This document shows positions 7,601 through 14,051 of a DNA stretch of 16,168 nt, one piece after another. Source of the DNA: Trebonia sp. GTDB lineage: Bacteria; Actinomycetota; Actinomycetes; Streptosporangiales; Streptosporangiaceae. The notes under the pieces are model-generated. The model searched no databases and was not told where the DNA came from. It saw only the letters and a program-made list of their open reading frames with translations. The translations under genes and the position numbers were made by a program. Position 1 is the first letter of the stretch; every line of letters begins with the position of its first letter. Location of the stretch: positions 1-16,168 of the forward strand of contig JASHXJ010000330.1 of the NCBI GenBank assembly GCA_030043595.1. Direction: 5' to 3'.

Positions 7601-8365
7601 TCAGACGCCGACCGCGTGCACACCGCCGTCGACATGCACGATCTCCCCCGTAGTCGCCGGGAACCAGTCGGAAAGCAGCGCCACGCACGCCCGCGCGGCC
7701 GGCTCCGGGTCCGTGATCGACCAGCCCAGGGGCGCCCGGTCCGACCAGACCTCCTCGAACTTGTCGAAGCCCGGAATGGACTTGGCCGCCATGGTGCGCA
7801 GCGGCCCGGCCGCCACCAGGTTCACCCGCACGCGCCGCGATCCCAGATCCCTGGCCAGGTAGCGGGCACAGGACTCCAGCCCCGCCTTGGCGACGCCCAT
7901 CCAGTCGTAGCCGGGCCAGGCCATGGCCGCGTCGAAGTCGAGGCCGACGACCGAACCGCCGCCGGGCATCAGCGGCAGCGCCGCCATGGCCAGCGACTTC
8001 AGCGAGAACGTGGACACATGCACGGCGGTGGCAACGTCCTCCCAAGAGGTCGCGAGGAAGTTGCCGCCGAGCGCGGACTGCGGGGCAAAGCCGATCGCGT
8101 GCACGACACCGTCGAGCCCGTCGACGTGCTCGCTCACCCGCGGGGCGAGCGACTCCAGGTGCGCCGTGTCGGTGACGTCAAGCTCGAGAACCGGCGGCGG
8201 CTGCGGCAGGCGCTTGGCGATCCGCTCGACCAGGCTCAGCCGGCCGAACCCGGTGAGCACCAGCGTCGCGCCCTCCTGCTGCGCGACCCGGGCGACGTGG
8301 AAGGCGATCGAGGCGTCGGTGAGCACGCCGGTGACCAGGATCCGCTTGCCGTCGAGGATTCCCAT
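7601..8365 (-). CDS. fabI: Enoyl-[acyl-carrier-protein] reductase, InhA/FabI type
   Basis: NADH-dependent reduction of trans-2-enoyl-ACP, the last step of each type II fatty-acid elongation cycle. The 254-aa sequence closely resembles mycobacterial InhA: MGILDGKRILVTGVLTDASIAFHVARVAQQ, LELDV, GLDGVVHAIGFAPQ (83-96), FDAAMAWPGYDWMGVAKAGLES with the catalytic pair Y153 and K160, NLVAAGPLRT and LLSDWFPATTGEIVHVDGG. The substrate-loop region (189-210) is about ten residues shorter than in InhA, accounting for most of the length difference from 269 aa. ATG 8365 follows fabG by 40 bases, with a weak AGGGCAG upstream. The fabG-fabI order equals mabA-inhA, so the two are most likely co-transcribed. 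Confidence 0.96.
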   Translation of the reverse strand: MGILDGKRILVTGVLTDASIAFHVARVAQQEGATLVLTGFGRLSLVERIAKRLPQPPPVLELDVTDTAHLESLAPRVSEHVDGLDGVVHAIGFAPQSALGGNFLATSWEDVATAVHVSTFSLKSLAMAALPLMPGGGSVVGLDFDAAMAWPGYDWMGVAKAGLESCARYLARDLGSRRVRVNLVAAGPLRTMAAKSIPGFDKFEEVWSDRAPLGWSITDPEPAARACVALLSDWFPATTGEIVHVDGGVHAVGV

Positions 8366-8405
8366 CGCTGCCCTGCTTCCGTTGTCGAGACCCGTCGAGT
8401 GCCGT

Positions 8406-9110
8406 TTAGTGTCCCATGCCGAGGCCGCCGTCGACCGGGATGACCGCGCCGGTGACATAAGCCGCGTCCGGACCGGCGAGGAACGCGACCGCGCCGGCTA
8501 CCTCCTCCGCCGCGGCGTAGCGGCCGAGTGGCACCGCGCCGATGATCGCGGCCTTGCGCTCCTGCGAGAGCACCGCCGTCATGTCGCTGTCGACGAATCC
8601 GGGCGCGACCACGTTCGCCGTGATCCCGCGCGAGCCGAGCTCGCGCGCCAGGGACCGTGCCAGTCCGACCAGCCCGGCCTTGGACGCGGCGTAGTTGGCC
8701 TGGCCGCCGGACCCGTAAAGCCCGACCACGGAGGAGATGAAGATCATCCTGCCGCGGCGCATGCGGATCATGCCGCGCACCGCTCGTCTGGCGACCCGGT
8801 AGGCACCGGTCAGGTTGGTGTCAAGCACGGCGGTGAAAGCGTCCTCGCTCATCAGCGCGAGCAGCTGATCCTGGGTGATGCCCGCGTTGGCCACCAGCAC
8901 CTCGACAGGTCCCTGCTCCTGCTCTACCGCGGAAAACGCCGCGTCGACCGACGCGGTGTCCCGCACGTCGCACCGCACGACGGCAAGGCCAGGCACGGGG
9001 CCGCCGGACCGGGACGTCACCGTCACGCTGTCCCCGTCGGCGGCCAGCCGCCGCGCGATGGCCAGCCCGATCCCCCGGTTGCCGCCGGTCACCAGCACAG
9101 AACGACCCAC
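8406..9110 (-). CDS. fabG: 3-oxoacyl-[acyl-carrier-protein] reductase
   Basis: NADPH-dependent reduction of beta-ketoacyl-ACP in fatty-acid elongation; short-chain dehydrogenase/reductase fold, 234 aa. Visible motifs are TGGNRGIG (8-15, cofactor glycine motif), CDV (48-50), NAG (75-77), N99, and catalytic S127, Y140 and K144 (NYAASKAG), followed by VAPGFVDSDM and the C-terminal YVTGAVIPVDGG. The start is GTG 9110 with a strong Shine-Dalgarno GAGGAGG 6 bases upstream. It is the first gene of the fabG-fabI unit. The nearest upstream sequences hold an 18-base element shared with the FHA promoter. Length and motifs are fully typical. Confidence 0.96.
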   Translation of the reverse strand: MGRSVLVTGGNRGIGLAIARRLAADGDSVTVTSRSGGPVPGLAVVRCDVRDTASVDAAFSAVEQEQGPVEVLVANAGITQDQLLALMSEDAFTAVLDTNLTGAYRVARRAVRGMIRMRRGRMIFISSVVGLYGSGGQANYAASKAGLVGLARSLARELGSRGITANVVAPGFVDSDMTAVLSQERKAAIIGAVPLGRYAAAEEVAGAVAFLAGPDAAYVTGAVIPVDGGLGMGH

Positions 9111-9355
9111 GTTCGGCCTCCTCAGGTCGATCCACTCGCCAGCCGAGGGTACAGCCCTTCACCTTGCCGTAAGGAACTAGCCACTCCCATGCCGCCTCGC
9201 ATGAAGTATCACGACCAAGGTTTGTAGCTATCCGCCATAAATCTGGGTGCCGCGGACGGGGGCTCGTGCCGGAGGCGGGACAGCGCGGGGGCGGAGACGG
9301 GCGGGCTGCGGCATGTCCGCGCGGGAGGCGGGCGGCGGTGAGATAAGTTGACGAG
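9111..9355. other. Divergent intergenic region, fabG / tldD
   Basis: 245 non-coding bases hold the leaders of both divergent units. The fabG side contains the shared 18-bp element. On the tldD side, TAAGTT (9344-9349) ends 6 bases before GTG 9356, a possible leaderless -10 but without a -35. GACGGGGGC at 9255-9263 is complementary to 9 bases of the second loop of the 6C RNA. No RNA gene or repeat is otherwise apparent. Confidence 0.4.
9201..9218 (-). promoter_or_regulatory. 18-bp element upstream of fabG, shared with the FHA promoter
   Basis: On the minus strand this reads TTGGTC-G-TGATACT-T-CAT. At 7544-7527 the FHA promoter reads TTGGTC-C-TGATACT-C-CAT, so 16 of 18 positions agree. At the FHA gene the block contains the predicted -10. 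Here it lies about 90 bases before the fabG start and may be the fabG promoter core or a shared regulator site. No good -35 is seen 17 bases upstream. Confidence 0.45.
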
Positions 9356-10864
9356 GTGGATGATGGCAACGCACGGATCGATCCGGAGTTCGCGGCCCTC
9401 CCGCTGACGGCGCTCGCCGACGCCGCGCTCGACCAGGCACGCAGGCTGGGCGCGCAGCACGCCGACTTCCGTGTCGAGCGGATCCGCGGGCAGCGGATCA
9501 GGCTGTCCGACGGCAAGCTGCAGACCCTGTCCGACGGCGACGACAGCGGCCTGGCGGTGCGCGTCGTCGTCAACGGGACCTGGGGGTTCGCCTCGACCGT
9601 CGACCTCACGCCGGAAGCGGCAGCCGCCGCGGCCACGACCGCCGTCGAGGTCGCCACGGTGGCCGCCGCGATGAACACCGAACGCATCGAGCTCGCTCCC
9701 GAGCCGGCCTACGGCGACGTCACCTGGGTGTCGGCCTACGAGATCGACCCGTTCACGGTCCCGCCCAAGGACAAGATCGACCTGCTCACCGCCTGGTCCG
9801 CCCAGCTCCTCGCGCACGACGCGGTCACCCACGCCGACGCAAGCCTGCTGCAGGTCAAGGAGTGCAAGTTCTACACCGACGGCGCCACCACGGCCACCCA
9901 GCAGCGGGTGCGGCTGCATCCGGAGCTCACCGCGGTCGCCGTCACCGGCACGGCCTTCGACGACATGCGCACGCTCGCCCCGCCGACCGCCCGCGGCTGG
10001 GAGTACCTGACCGGCACAGGGTGGGACTTCCCCGCCGAGCTCGCAGAGCTCCCCGAGCTGCTCGACGCCAAGATGAAGGCGCCGAGCGTCGAGGCAGGCC
10101 GCTACGACCTGGTGATCGACCCGTCCAACCTGTGGCTGACCATCCACGAGTCCATCGGGCACGCGACCGAGCTCGACAGGGCTCTTGGCTACGAGGCCGC
10201 CTACGCGGGGACTTCGTTCGCCACCATCGACAAGCTGGGCACCCTGCAGTACGGGTCGGGTGTCATGAACGTCATTGGTGACCGCACCGCCGAGCACGGC
10301 CTGGCCACGATCGGCTACGACGACGAGGGCGTGGCGGGCCAGTCGTGGGACCTCATCTCCGGCGGCGTCCTCGTCGGCTACCAGCTGGACCGCCGGATGG
10401 CCCAGCTCAAGGGATTCGGCCGCTCCAACGGGTGCGCGTTCGCCGACTCGCCCGGCCACATGCCGCTGCAGCGGATGGCGAACGTCTCACTCCAGCCAGC
10501 GCCCGGCGGCCCCGGCACCGCCGAGCTGATCGCGCGGGTCGAGAACGGCATCTACATCCTCGGCGACAAGTCCTGGTCAATCGACATGCAGCGGTACAAC
10601 TTCCAGTTCACCGGCCAGCGGTTCTTCCGCATCAGGAACGGGCGCCTTGACGGGCAGCTCAAGGACGTCGCCTACCAGGCGACGACCACGGAGTTCTGGA
10701 ACGCGATGGAGTCGGTCGGCGGACCGCAGACCTACCTGCTGGGCGGCGCGTTCAACTGCGGCAAGGGCCAGCCAGGCCAGGTCGCCCCGGTCGGCCATGG
10801 CGCCCCTGCCGCGCTCTTCCGCGGGGTCCGGGTGCTCAACACGGCGGAAGAAGGTGGCGCATGA
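9356..10864 (+). CDS. tldD: TldD family metalloprotease subunit
   Basis: Catalytic subunit of the TldD/TldE (PmbA) metalloprotease, known in other bacteria for peptide maturation and antitoxin turnover. The 502-aa sequence carries the zinc motif HESIGH (H264, E265, H269) in the expected central position, followed by the family blocks GYDDEGV, GRSNGCAF, MANVSLQP, FTGQRFFRIRNG and GGAFNCGKGQP with conserved C468. The start is GTG 9356, the only in-frame candidate before the conserved N-terminal FRVER..RLSDGKLQT. There is no Shine-Dalgarno, so leaderless translation is plausible. Its TGA overlaps the ATG of tldE in ATGA, indicating translational coupling. The native substrate is not indicated by the neighbours. 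Confidence 0.95.
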   Translation: MDDGNARIDPEFAALPLTALADAALDQARRLGAQHADFRVERIRGQRIRLSDGKLQTLSDGDDSGLAVRVVVNGTWGFASTVDLTPEAAAAAATTAVEVATVAAAMNTERIELAPEPAYGDVTWVSAYEIDPFTVPPKDKIDLLTAWSAQLLAHDAVTHADASLLQVKECKFYTDGATTATQQRVRLHPELTAVAVTGTAFDDMRTLAPPTARGWEYLTGTGWDFPAELAELPELLDAKMKAPSVEAGRYDLVIDPSNLWLTIHESIGHATELDRALGYEAAYAGTSFATIDKLGTLQYGSGVMNVIGDRTAEHGLATIGYDDEGVAGQSWDLISGGVLVGYQLDRRMAQLKGFGRSNGCAFADSPGHMPLQRMANVSLQPAPGGPGTAELIARVENGIYILGDKSWSIDMQRYNFQFTGQRFFRIRNGRLDGQLKDVAYQATTTEFWNAMESVGGPQTYLLGGAFNCGKGQPGQVAPVGHGAPAALFRGVRVLNTAEEGGA

Positions 10865-12312
10865 GCCAGGCTTGGTCCCCGGCGGAGCAAGGCAGCACGC
10901 CGAACGCAGGCGGGGCGTCTCCCCAGGACACCGTCGAGCGCGCGCTCGCGCTGGCCAGACCGGGCGGCGACTGCGTCGTCATCGCCGAGGAGACCTCGAC
11001 CGCCAACCTGCGCTGGGCCGGCAACACGCTGACCACCAACGGGGTCGCCGCCTCGCGCAGCCTCACAGTGATCGCGATCGACCGGCGTTCCGACGGCACC
11101 GCGGGGGTGGGCGTCGTCGCGCGGTCCGGGGTCAGGCCCGGCCAGGTCGAGGACGTCGTGCGGGAAGCGGAGAAGGCCGCCGCCGAGGCCTCGCCAGCCG
11201 AGGACGCCGGAGAGCTGGTGACCGCAGACGGCACGGATCGTTCGGAAGACAATGAATGGTTTGACCTTCCAGCCGCCACGGAGATCGGAGTCTTCCGTGC
11301 CTTCGCGGCCCAGCTCGGCGAGACGCTGCGCGCGGCCGAGGGAGCCGGGCGCAAGCTGTACGGGTTCGCCGAGCACGGGGTCACCTCCACCTTCCTCGGC
11401 ACATCGGCGGGGCTGCGGCTGCGCTACGACCAGCCGGCCGGGCGGCTGGAGCTGAACGCGAAGTCCGCCGACATGGCGCGGTCGGCCTGGGCCGGCGCGG
11501 CGACGCGGGACTTCACGGACGTGGACGTCGCGGCGCTCGACGCCGGGCTCGCGGAACGGCTGTCGTGGCAGGCGCGCCGGGTGGAGCTGCCGGCCGGGCG
11601 GTATGAGACGCTGCTGCCGCCGACGGCGACCGCCGACCTGATGATCGACTTCTACTGGTCCGCCGGAGCCAGGGACGCGGGGGAAGGCCGGACGGTGTTC
11701 TCCAGGCAGGGCGGTGGGACGCGGGTCGGCGAGCGGCTGTCCGCGCTGCCCGTCGACCTGTACAGCGACCCGTCGTACCCGGGTCTTGAGTGCGCGCCGT
11801 TCGTCATCGCGCACGCGTCCGGGCGGGACTCCTCGGTGTTCGACAACGGGCTGCCCGCCGGGCGCGCGTCGTGGATCTCCGCCGGAGTGCTGAGCGCGCT
11901 GTATTCCAGCCGGTATTCGGCGGGGCTGACCGGGCTGCCGGCGACTCCGCCGCCGGACAACCTCATCATGGCGTCGGACTCGACGGCGTCGTTGTCGTCG
12001 ATGATCGCCTCGACGAAGCGCGGGCTGCTGCTGACCTGCCTGTGGTACATCCGCGAGGTGGACCCGCAGACGCTGCTCGTGACCGGTCTCACGCGGGACG
12101 GCGTGTACCTGGTGGAGGAGGGCGAGATCGTCGGCGCGGTGAACAACTTCCGGTTCAACGAGTCGCCGGTCGGCATGCTCGGCCGCCTGCTCGAGGTGGG
12201 GCGCTGCGAGCCTACGCTGCCCCGCGAGTGGGGCGACTACTTCAATCGCGCGGCGATGCCGACCCTGCGCGTCGAGGCGTTCAACATGTCGTCGGTCAGC
12301 CAGGCGAGCTGA
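10861..12312 (+). CDS. tldE: TldE/PmbA family metalloprotease partner subunit
   Basis: Non-catalytic partner of TldD; the heterodimer forms the active protease. The 483-aa protein shares the TldD-like N-terminal fold (ANLRWAGNTLTTNGVAASRSLTVIAI) and C-terminal PmbA blocks (SVFDNGLPAGRASWISAGVL, LLLTCLWYIREVDPQTLLVTGLTRDGVYLVEEGEIVGAVNNFRFNESPVGML). It lacks HExxxH, as expected for TldE. The start is ATG 10861 within the ATGA overlap with tldD, with AAGAAGGTGG just upstream as ribosome-binding site. The first ~25 residues are a low-complexity extension. Later codons are as GC-rich as those of tldD. Confidence 0.94.
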   Translation: MSQAWSPAEQGSTPNAGGASPQDTVERALALARPGGDCVVIAEETSTANLRWAGNTLTTNGVAASRSLTVIAIDRRSDGTAGVGVVARSGVRPGQVEDVVREAEKAAAEASPAEDAGELVTADGTDRSEDNEWFDLPAATEIGVFRAFAAQLGETLRAAEGAGRKLYGFAEHGVTSTFLGTSAGLRLRYDQPAGRLELNAKSADMARSAWAGAATRDFTDVDVAALDAGLAERLSWQARRVELPAGRYETLLPPTATADLMIDFYWSAGARDAGEGRTVFSRQGGGTRVGERLSALPVDLYSDPSYPGLECAPFVIAHASGRDSSVFDNGLPAGRASWISAGVLSALYSSRYSAGLTGLPATPPPDNLIMASDSTASLSSMIASTKRGLLLTCLWYIREVDPQTLLVTGLTRDGVYLVEEGEIVGAVNNFRFNESPVGMLGRLLEVGRCEPTLPREWGDYFNRAAMPTLRVEAFNMSSVSQAS

Positions 12313-12357
12313 CCGGTCCAGCCGCTCGCTGATGTAGCCGGCCCGCTACAGGCGCGC

Positions 12358-12369
12358 TACCGTGGGGGG
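12358..12369 (+). promoter_or_regulatory. Possible -10 and G6 run directly before the DUF3099 start
   Basis: TACCGT (12358-12363) fits TANNNT and ends 6 bases before ATG 12370, the geometry of a leaderless gene. The six bases between are all G. No convincing -35 is seen. If transcription begins further upstream, the G-run would be in the mRNA and complementary to the C-rich loops of the nearby 6C RNA. Confidence 0.35.
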
Positions 12370-12768
12370 ATGAGGGTGGGCCATCTAGGACGCGGTCAGC
12401 AGGTGCACGTGGTCACGCAGGCGCGCCGCGGGCTGACCGAGGACATCGCCTACCGGCAGCACCGGTACCTGGTCCTGATGGGCATCCGCACGATCTGCTT
12501 TGCGGTCGCGATCATCCTTTTCGTCAACCACCTGGGGTGGCTGACGGCTATCCCCGCGGTCGGGGCGATCGTCATTCCGTATTTCGCCGTCGTCTTCGCC
12601 AACGGCGGCCGAGAACCCGCCAACGTCCGCGGGTTCATGGAGTACCGGATGAATCTCCCCGCTCGCAGGGAGTCTCCTGGGTCTGCTGATCAGTCTTCTG
12701 ACGAGGCTTCTGGCCAGTCTTCCGGTTCGACTTCTGAGGGCGGGAACGGCGCTTCAGGGCCGGGTTAG
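12370..12768 (+). CDS. DUF3099 family small membrane protein
   Basis: 132-aa predicted inner-membrane protein of unknown function. VTQARRGLTEDIAYRQHRYL (15-34) matches the DUF3099 N-terminal block. Two hydrophobic segments follow (about 34-52 and 56-78) with YFAVVFANGGRE at the end of the second. The last 35 residues are Ser/Gly/Glu-rich and hydrophilic, and use TCT, GCT and CCT codons far more than the surrounding genes, so this tail has a different codon bias and is probably weakly constrained. ATG 12370 is preceded by GGGGGG, too close to be a normal Shine-Dalgarno. It follows tldE by 57 bases and may be transcribed with it or from its own promoter. Confidence 0.85.
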   Translation: MRVGHLGRGQQVHVVTQARRGLTEDIAYRQHRYLVLMGIRTICFAVAIILFVNHLGWLTAIPAVGAIVIPYFAVVFANGGREPANVRGFMEYRMNLPARRESPGSADQSSDEASGQSSGSTSEGGNGASGPG

Positions 12769-12812
12769 CCCGCGCAGTTTAGTTGCCGCGGCACGCCGGA
12801 TTGCGGCTGACC

Positions 12813-12863
12813 GCCTAGCCGCCTCCGCGAAATCAAATGGAAGTTCGGAGGCTCGGACTAGGC
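12813..12863. repeat. Two-part stem-loop downstream of the DUF3099 gene
   Basis: GCCTAG (12813-12818) pairs with CTAGGC (12858-12863), and GCCTCCG (12821-12827) with CGGAGGC (12846-12852), giving a 6+7-bp interrupted stem with an internal loop and an 18-base apical loop. There is no T-run after it. It could end transcription of the tldDE-DUF3099 unit or be part of an unrecognised structured RNA. The rest of 12769-12974 shows nothing I can name. Confidence 0.4.
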
Positions 12864-12974
12864 GCTTGCATGCCCTCCTAGCTGCGCTAGCAGCGCGCTT
12901 CCCCGCTCGGTTCCCGCTCCCTTGTGGGCTGTGGAAGACGGCAAATGAGCCGCAGATTCGTTAAGAATTGGGTC

Positions 12975-13006
12975 TTGACACATAGGGGGGTGTTTCCGTG
13001 TACGAT
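12975..13006 (+). promoter_or_regulatory. Promoter of the 6C RNA
   Basis: A perfect TTGACA (12975-12980) and TACGAT (13001-13006) lie 20 bases apart, longer than the ideal 17-18. The predicted transcription start, about 13012-13014, falls directly at the foot of the first RNA hairpin, which supports the assignment. Confidence 0.6.
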
Positions 13007-13011
13007 TCATA

Positions 13012-13130
13012 TCGGGTGCTCTGGTCCCCCGTCGGGGCACCGCTGCCGGCGTTCCGGGCCCCCGTCGGAGCGCCGATGATAGCGACGCCGGGTGGTTTGC
13101 CCCCGTAGCCACCCGGCGTCGCCCTATTTC
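13012..13130 (+). ncRNA. 6C small RNA, three C-rich-loop hairpins
   Basis: Three consecutive hairpins each expose a 13-base loop. Hairpin 1 pairs GGTGCTC 13015-13021 with GGGCACC 13035-13041, loop 13022-13034. Hairpin 2 pairs CGGCGTTC 13047-13054 with GAGCGCCG 13068-13075, loop 13055-13067. Hairpin 3 pairs 14 perfect bp, 13082-13095 with 13109-13122, loop 13096-13108. Every loop has CCCCCGT(C/A)G at the same offset. C-rich twin loops are the defining feature of the actinobacterial 6C RNA (known as B11 in M. tuberculosis), which pairs with G-rich mRNA regions to control translation. Here the runs are five C rather than six, and the terminator hairpin carries a third copy. The two wobble pairs in stems 1 and 2 suggest selection on RNA structure. 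The identification is from remembered family features, not a covariance search. The short minus-strand reading frame across it is ignored. Confidence 0.85.
13082..13130 (+). terminator. Terminator hairpin of the 6C RNA
   Basis: A perfect 14-bp GC-rich stem (GCGACGCCGGGTGG and its complement) closes a 13-base loop and is followed by CCTATTTC, a short U-containing tail. It sits 29 bases from the end of the convergent permease gene and its symmetry would also allow termination from the minus strand. Confidence 0.75.
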
Positions 13131-13158
13131 ACGGGACTCGCGCTATTGTCCGGTCGGT

Positions 13159-14046
13159 CTACTCCGTGCGCTGGAACTGCAGGATGGCGATGCCGAGCAG
13201 TGCCACGCCCATCAGCGCGACGATGCCGAGCGACAGCCCGGTCGGGACCACCCAGCCGTTCCAGGTGACGCCCGGGCTCAGCACGGCGAGCGCGGCGGAC
13301 GGCATGCCGAGGTGGCTGAACACCGCGTGCCGCATCGGCGAGACGATGTAGGTAAGCGGGTCCAGCCTGGTCAGCACGGTCAGCCAGGCCGGCAGGCCGT
13401 TCAGCGGGTAAAGCGCGCCGGACAGGAAGAACAGTGGCATCACCATCATCTGGGTTACTGCCATGAACGCCTGTATCTGCTTTATCCGCGCTGCCATCAT
13501 GACGCCGAACGCGGTGAGCGTGAACGACAGCAGCAGCAACTCTCCGATTAGGGTCAGGAACAGCCCGAGATCGTAGGGCACGTGCGCGAACCCGGCGAGC
13601 GCCAGAATCACGATTCCCTGGAAAGTCGCGACGGTCGCCCCGCCGAGGCATTTCCCGATTACGAGCGCTGACCTGCTCACCGGCGCCACGAGCATCTCGC
13701 GAAGGAACCCGAACTCACGGTCCCAGACAATGGACGCCGCCGCGAAGATGGCCGTGAACAGCACGGACATGGCGAGCACGCCAGGGTAGATGAAGGTCTT
13801 GAAGTCGATGCCCGCCGGCATGCCGCGACTGGCCAGCGTCGACAGCCCGGTACCGAGCACGAAAAGGAACAGCACCGGCTGCACCAGCGAGGTGATCGCG
13901 CGCAGCCGGTCGCTCCTGAACCGGATCAGCTCGCGGCGCCACACGATGCTGACCGCGCGCAGGTCCTGTCGCAGCCCCTTTTCGGGTATCGCGACGCGGA
14001 TCGCCGTGGTGAGCTCGCTGTCCCGGTCAGTAACTCCGATCGCCAC
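13159..14046 (-). CDS. ABC-2 type transporter permease (DrrB-like)
   Basis: Membrane subunit of an ABC exporter, 295 aa. About six hydrophobic segments are visible: VLFLFVLGTGL (near 58-68), VLAMSVLFTAIFAAASIVW (90-108), TFQGIVILALAGF, LLLLSFTLTAFGVMMAA, MMVMPLFFLSGALYPL (family-typical) and LSLGIVALMGVALLGIAIL at the C-terminus. WDREFGFLREMLVAPVSR after the second segment is the characteristic ABC-2 cytoplasmic coupling region. The start is GTG 14046, with GGGAGG 8 bases upstream inside the end of the ATPase gene (5-base gap), so it is translated with its ATPase. The permease family most often exports drugs or lipids; the substrate here is not shown. Confidence 0.93.
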   Translation of the reverse strand: MAIGVTDRDSELTTAIRVAIPEKGLRQDLRAVSIVWRRELIRFRSDRLRAITSLVQPVLFLFVLGTGLSTLASRGMPAGIDFKTFIYPGVLAMSVLFTAIFAAASIVWDREFGFLREMLVAPVSRSALVIGKCLGGATVATFQGIVILALAGFAHVPYDLGLFLTLIGELLLLSFTLTAFGVMMAARIKQIQAFMAVTQMMVMPLFFLSGALYPLNGLPAWLTVLTRLDPLTYIVSPMRHAVFSHLGMPSAALAVLSPGVTWNGWVVPTGLSLGIVALMGVALLGIAILQFQRTE

Positions 14047-14051
14047 CGTGC

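Noticed and set aside
7616..9227. Long plus-strand frames opposite fabI and fabG
   Set aside because: Both strands cannot plausibly code here; the minus strand has complete FabG and FabI with catalytic residues.
9209..11814. Minus-strand frames of 416 and 360 aa opposite tldD/tldE
   Set aside because: They are antisense to well-conserved TldD/TldE and are His/Arg/Gly-rich shadows.
12858..13112. 84-aa minus-strand open frame
   Set aside because: It crosses the 6C RNA hairpins and promoter, has no known domain, and its composition follows from the RNA structure.
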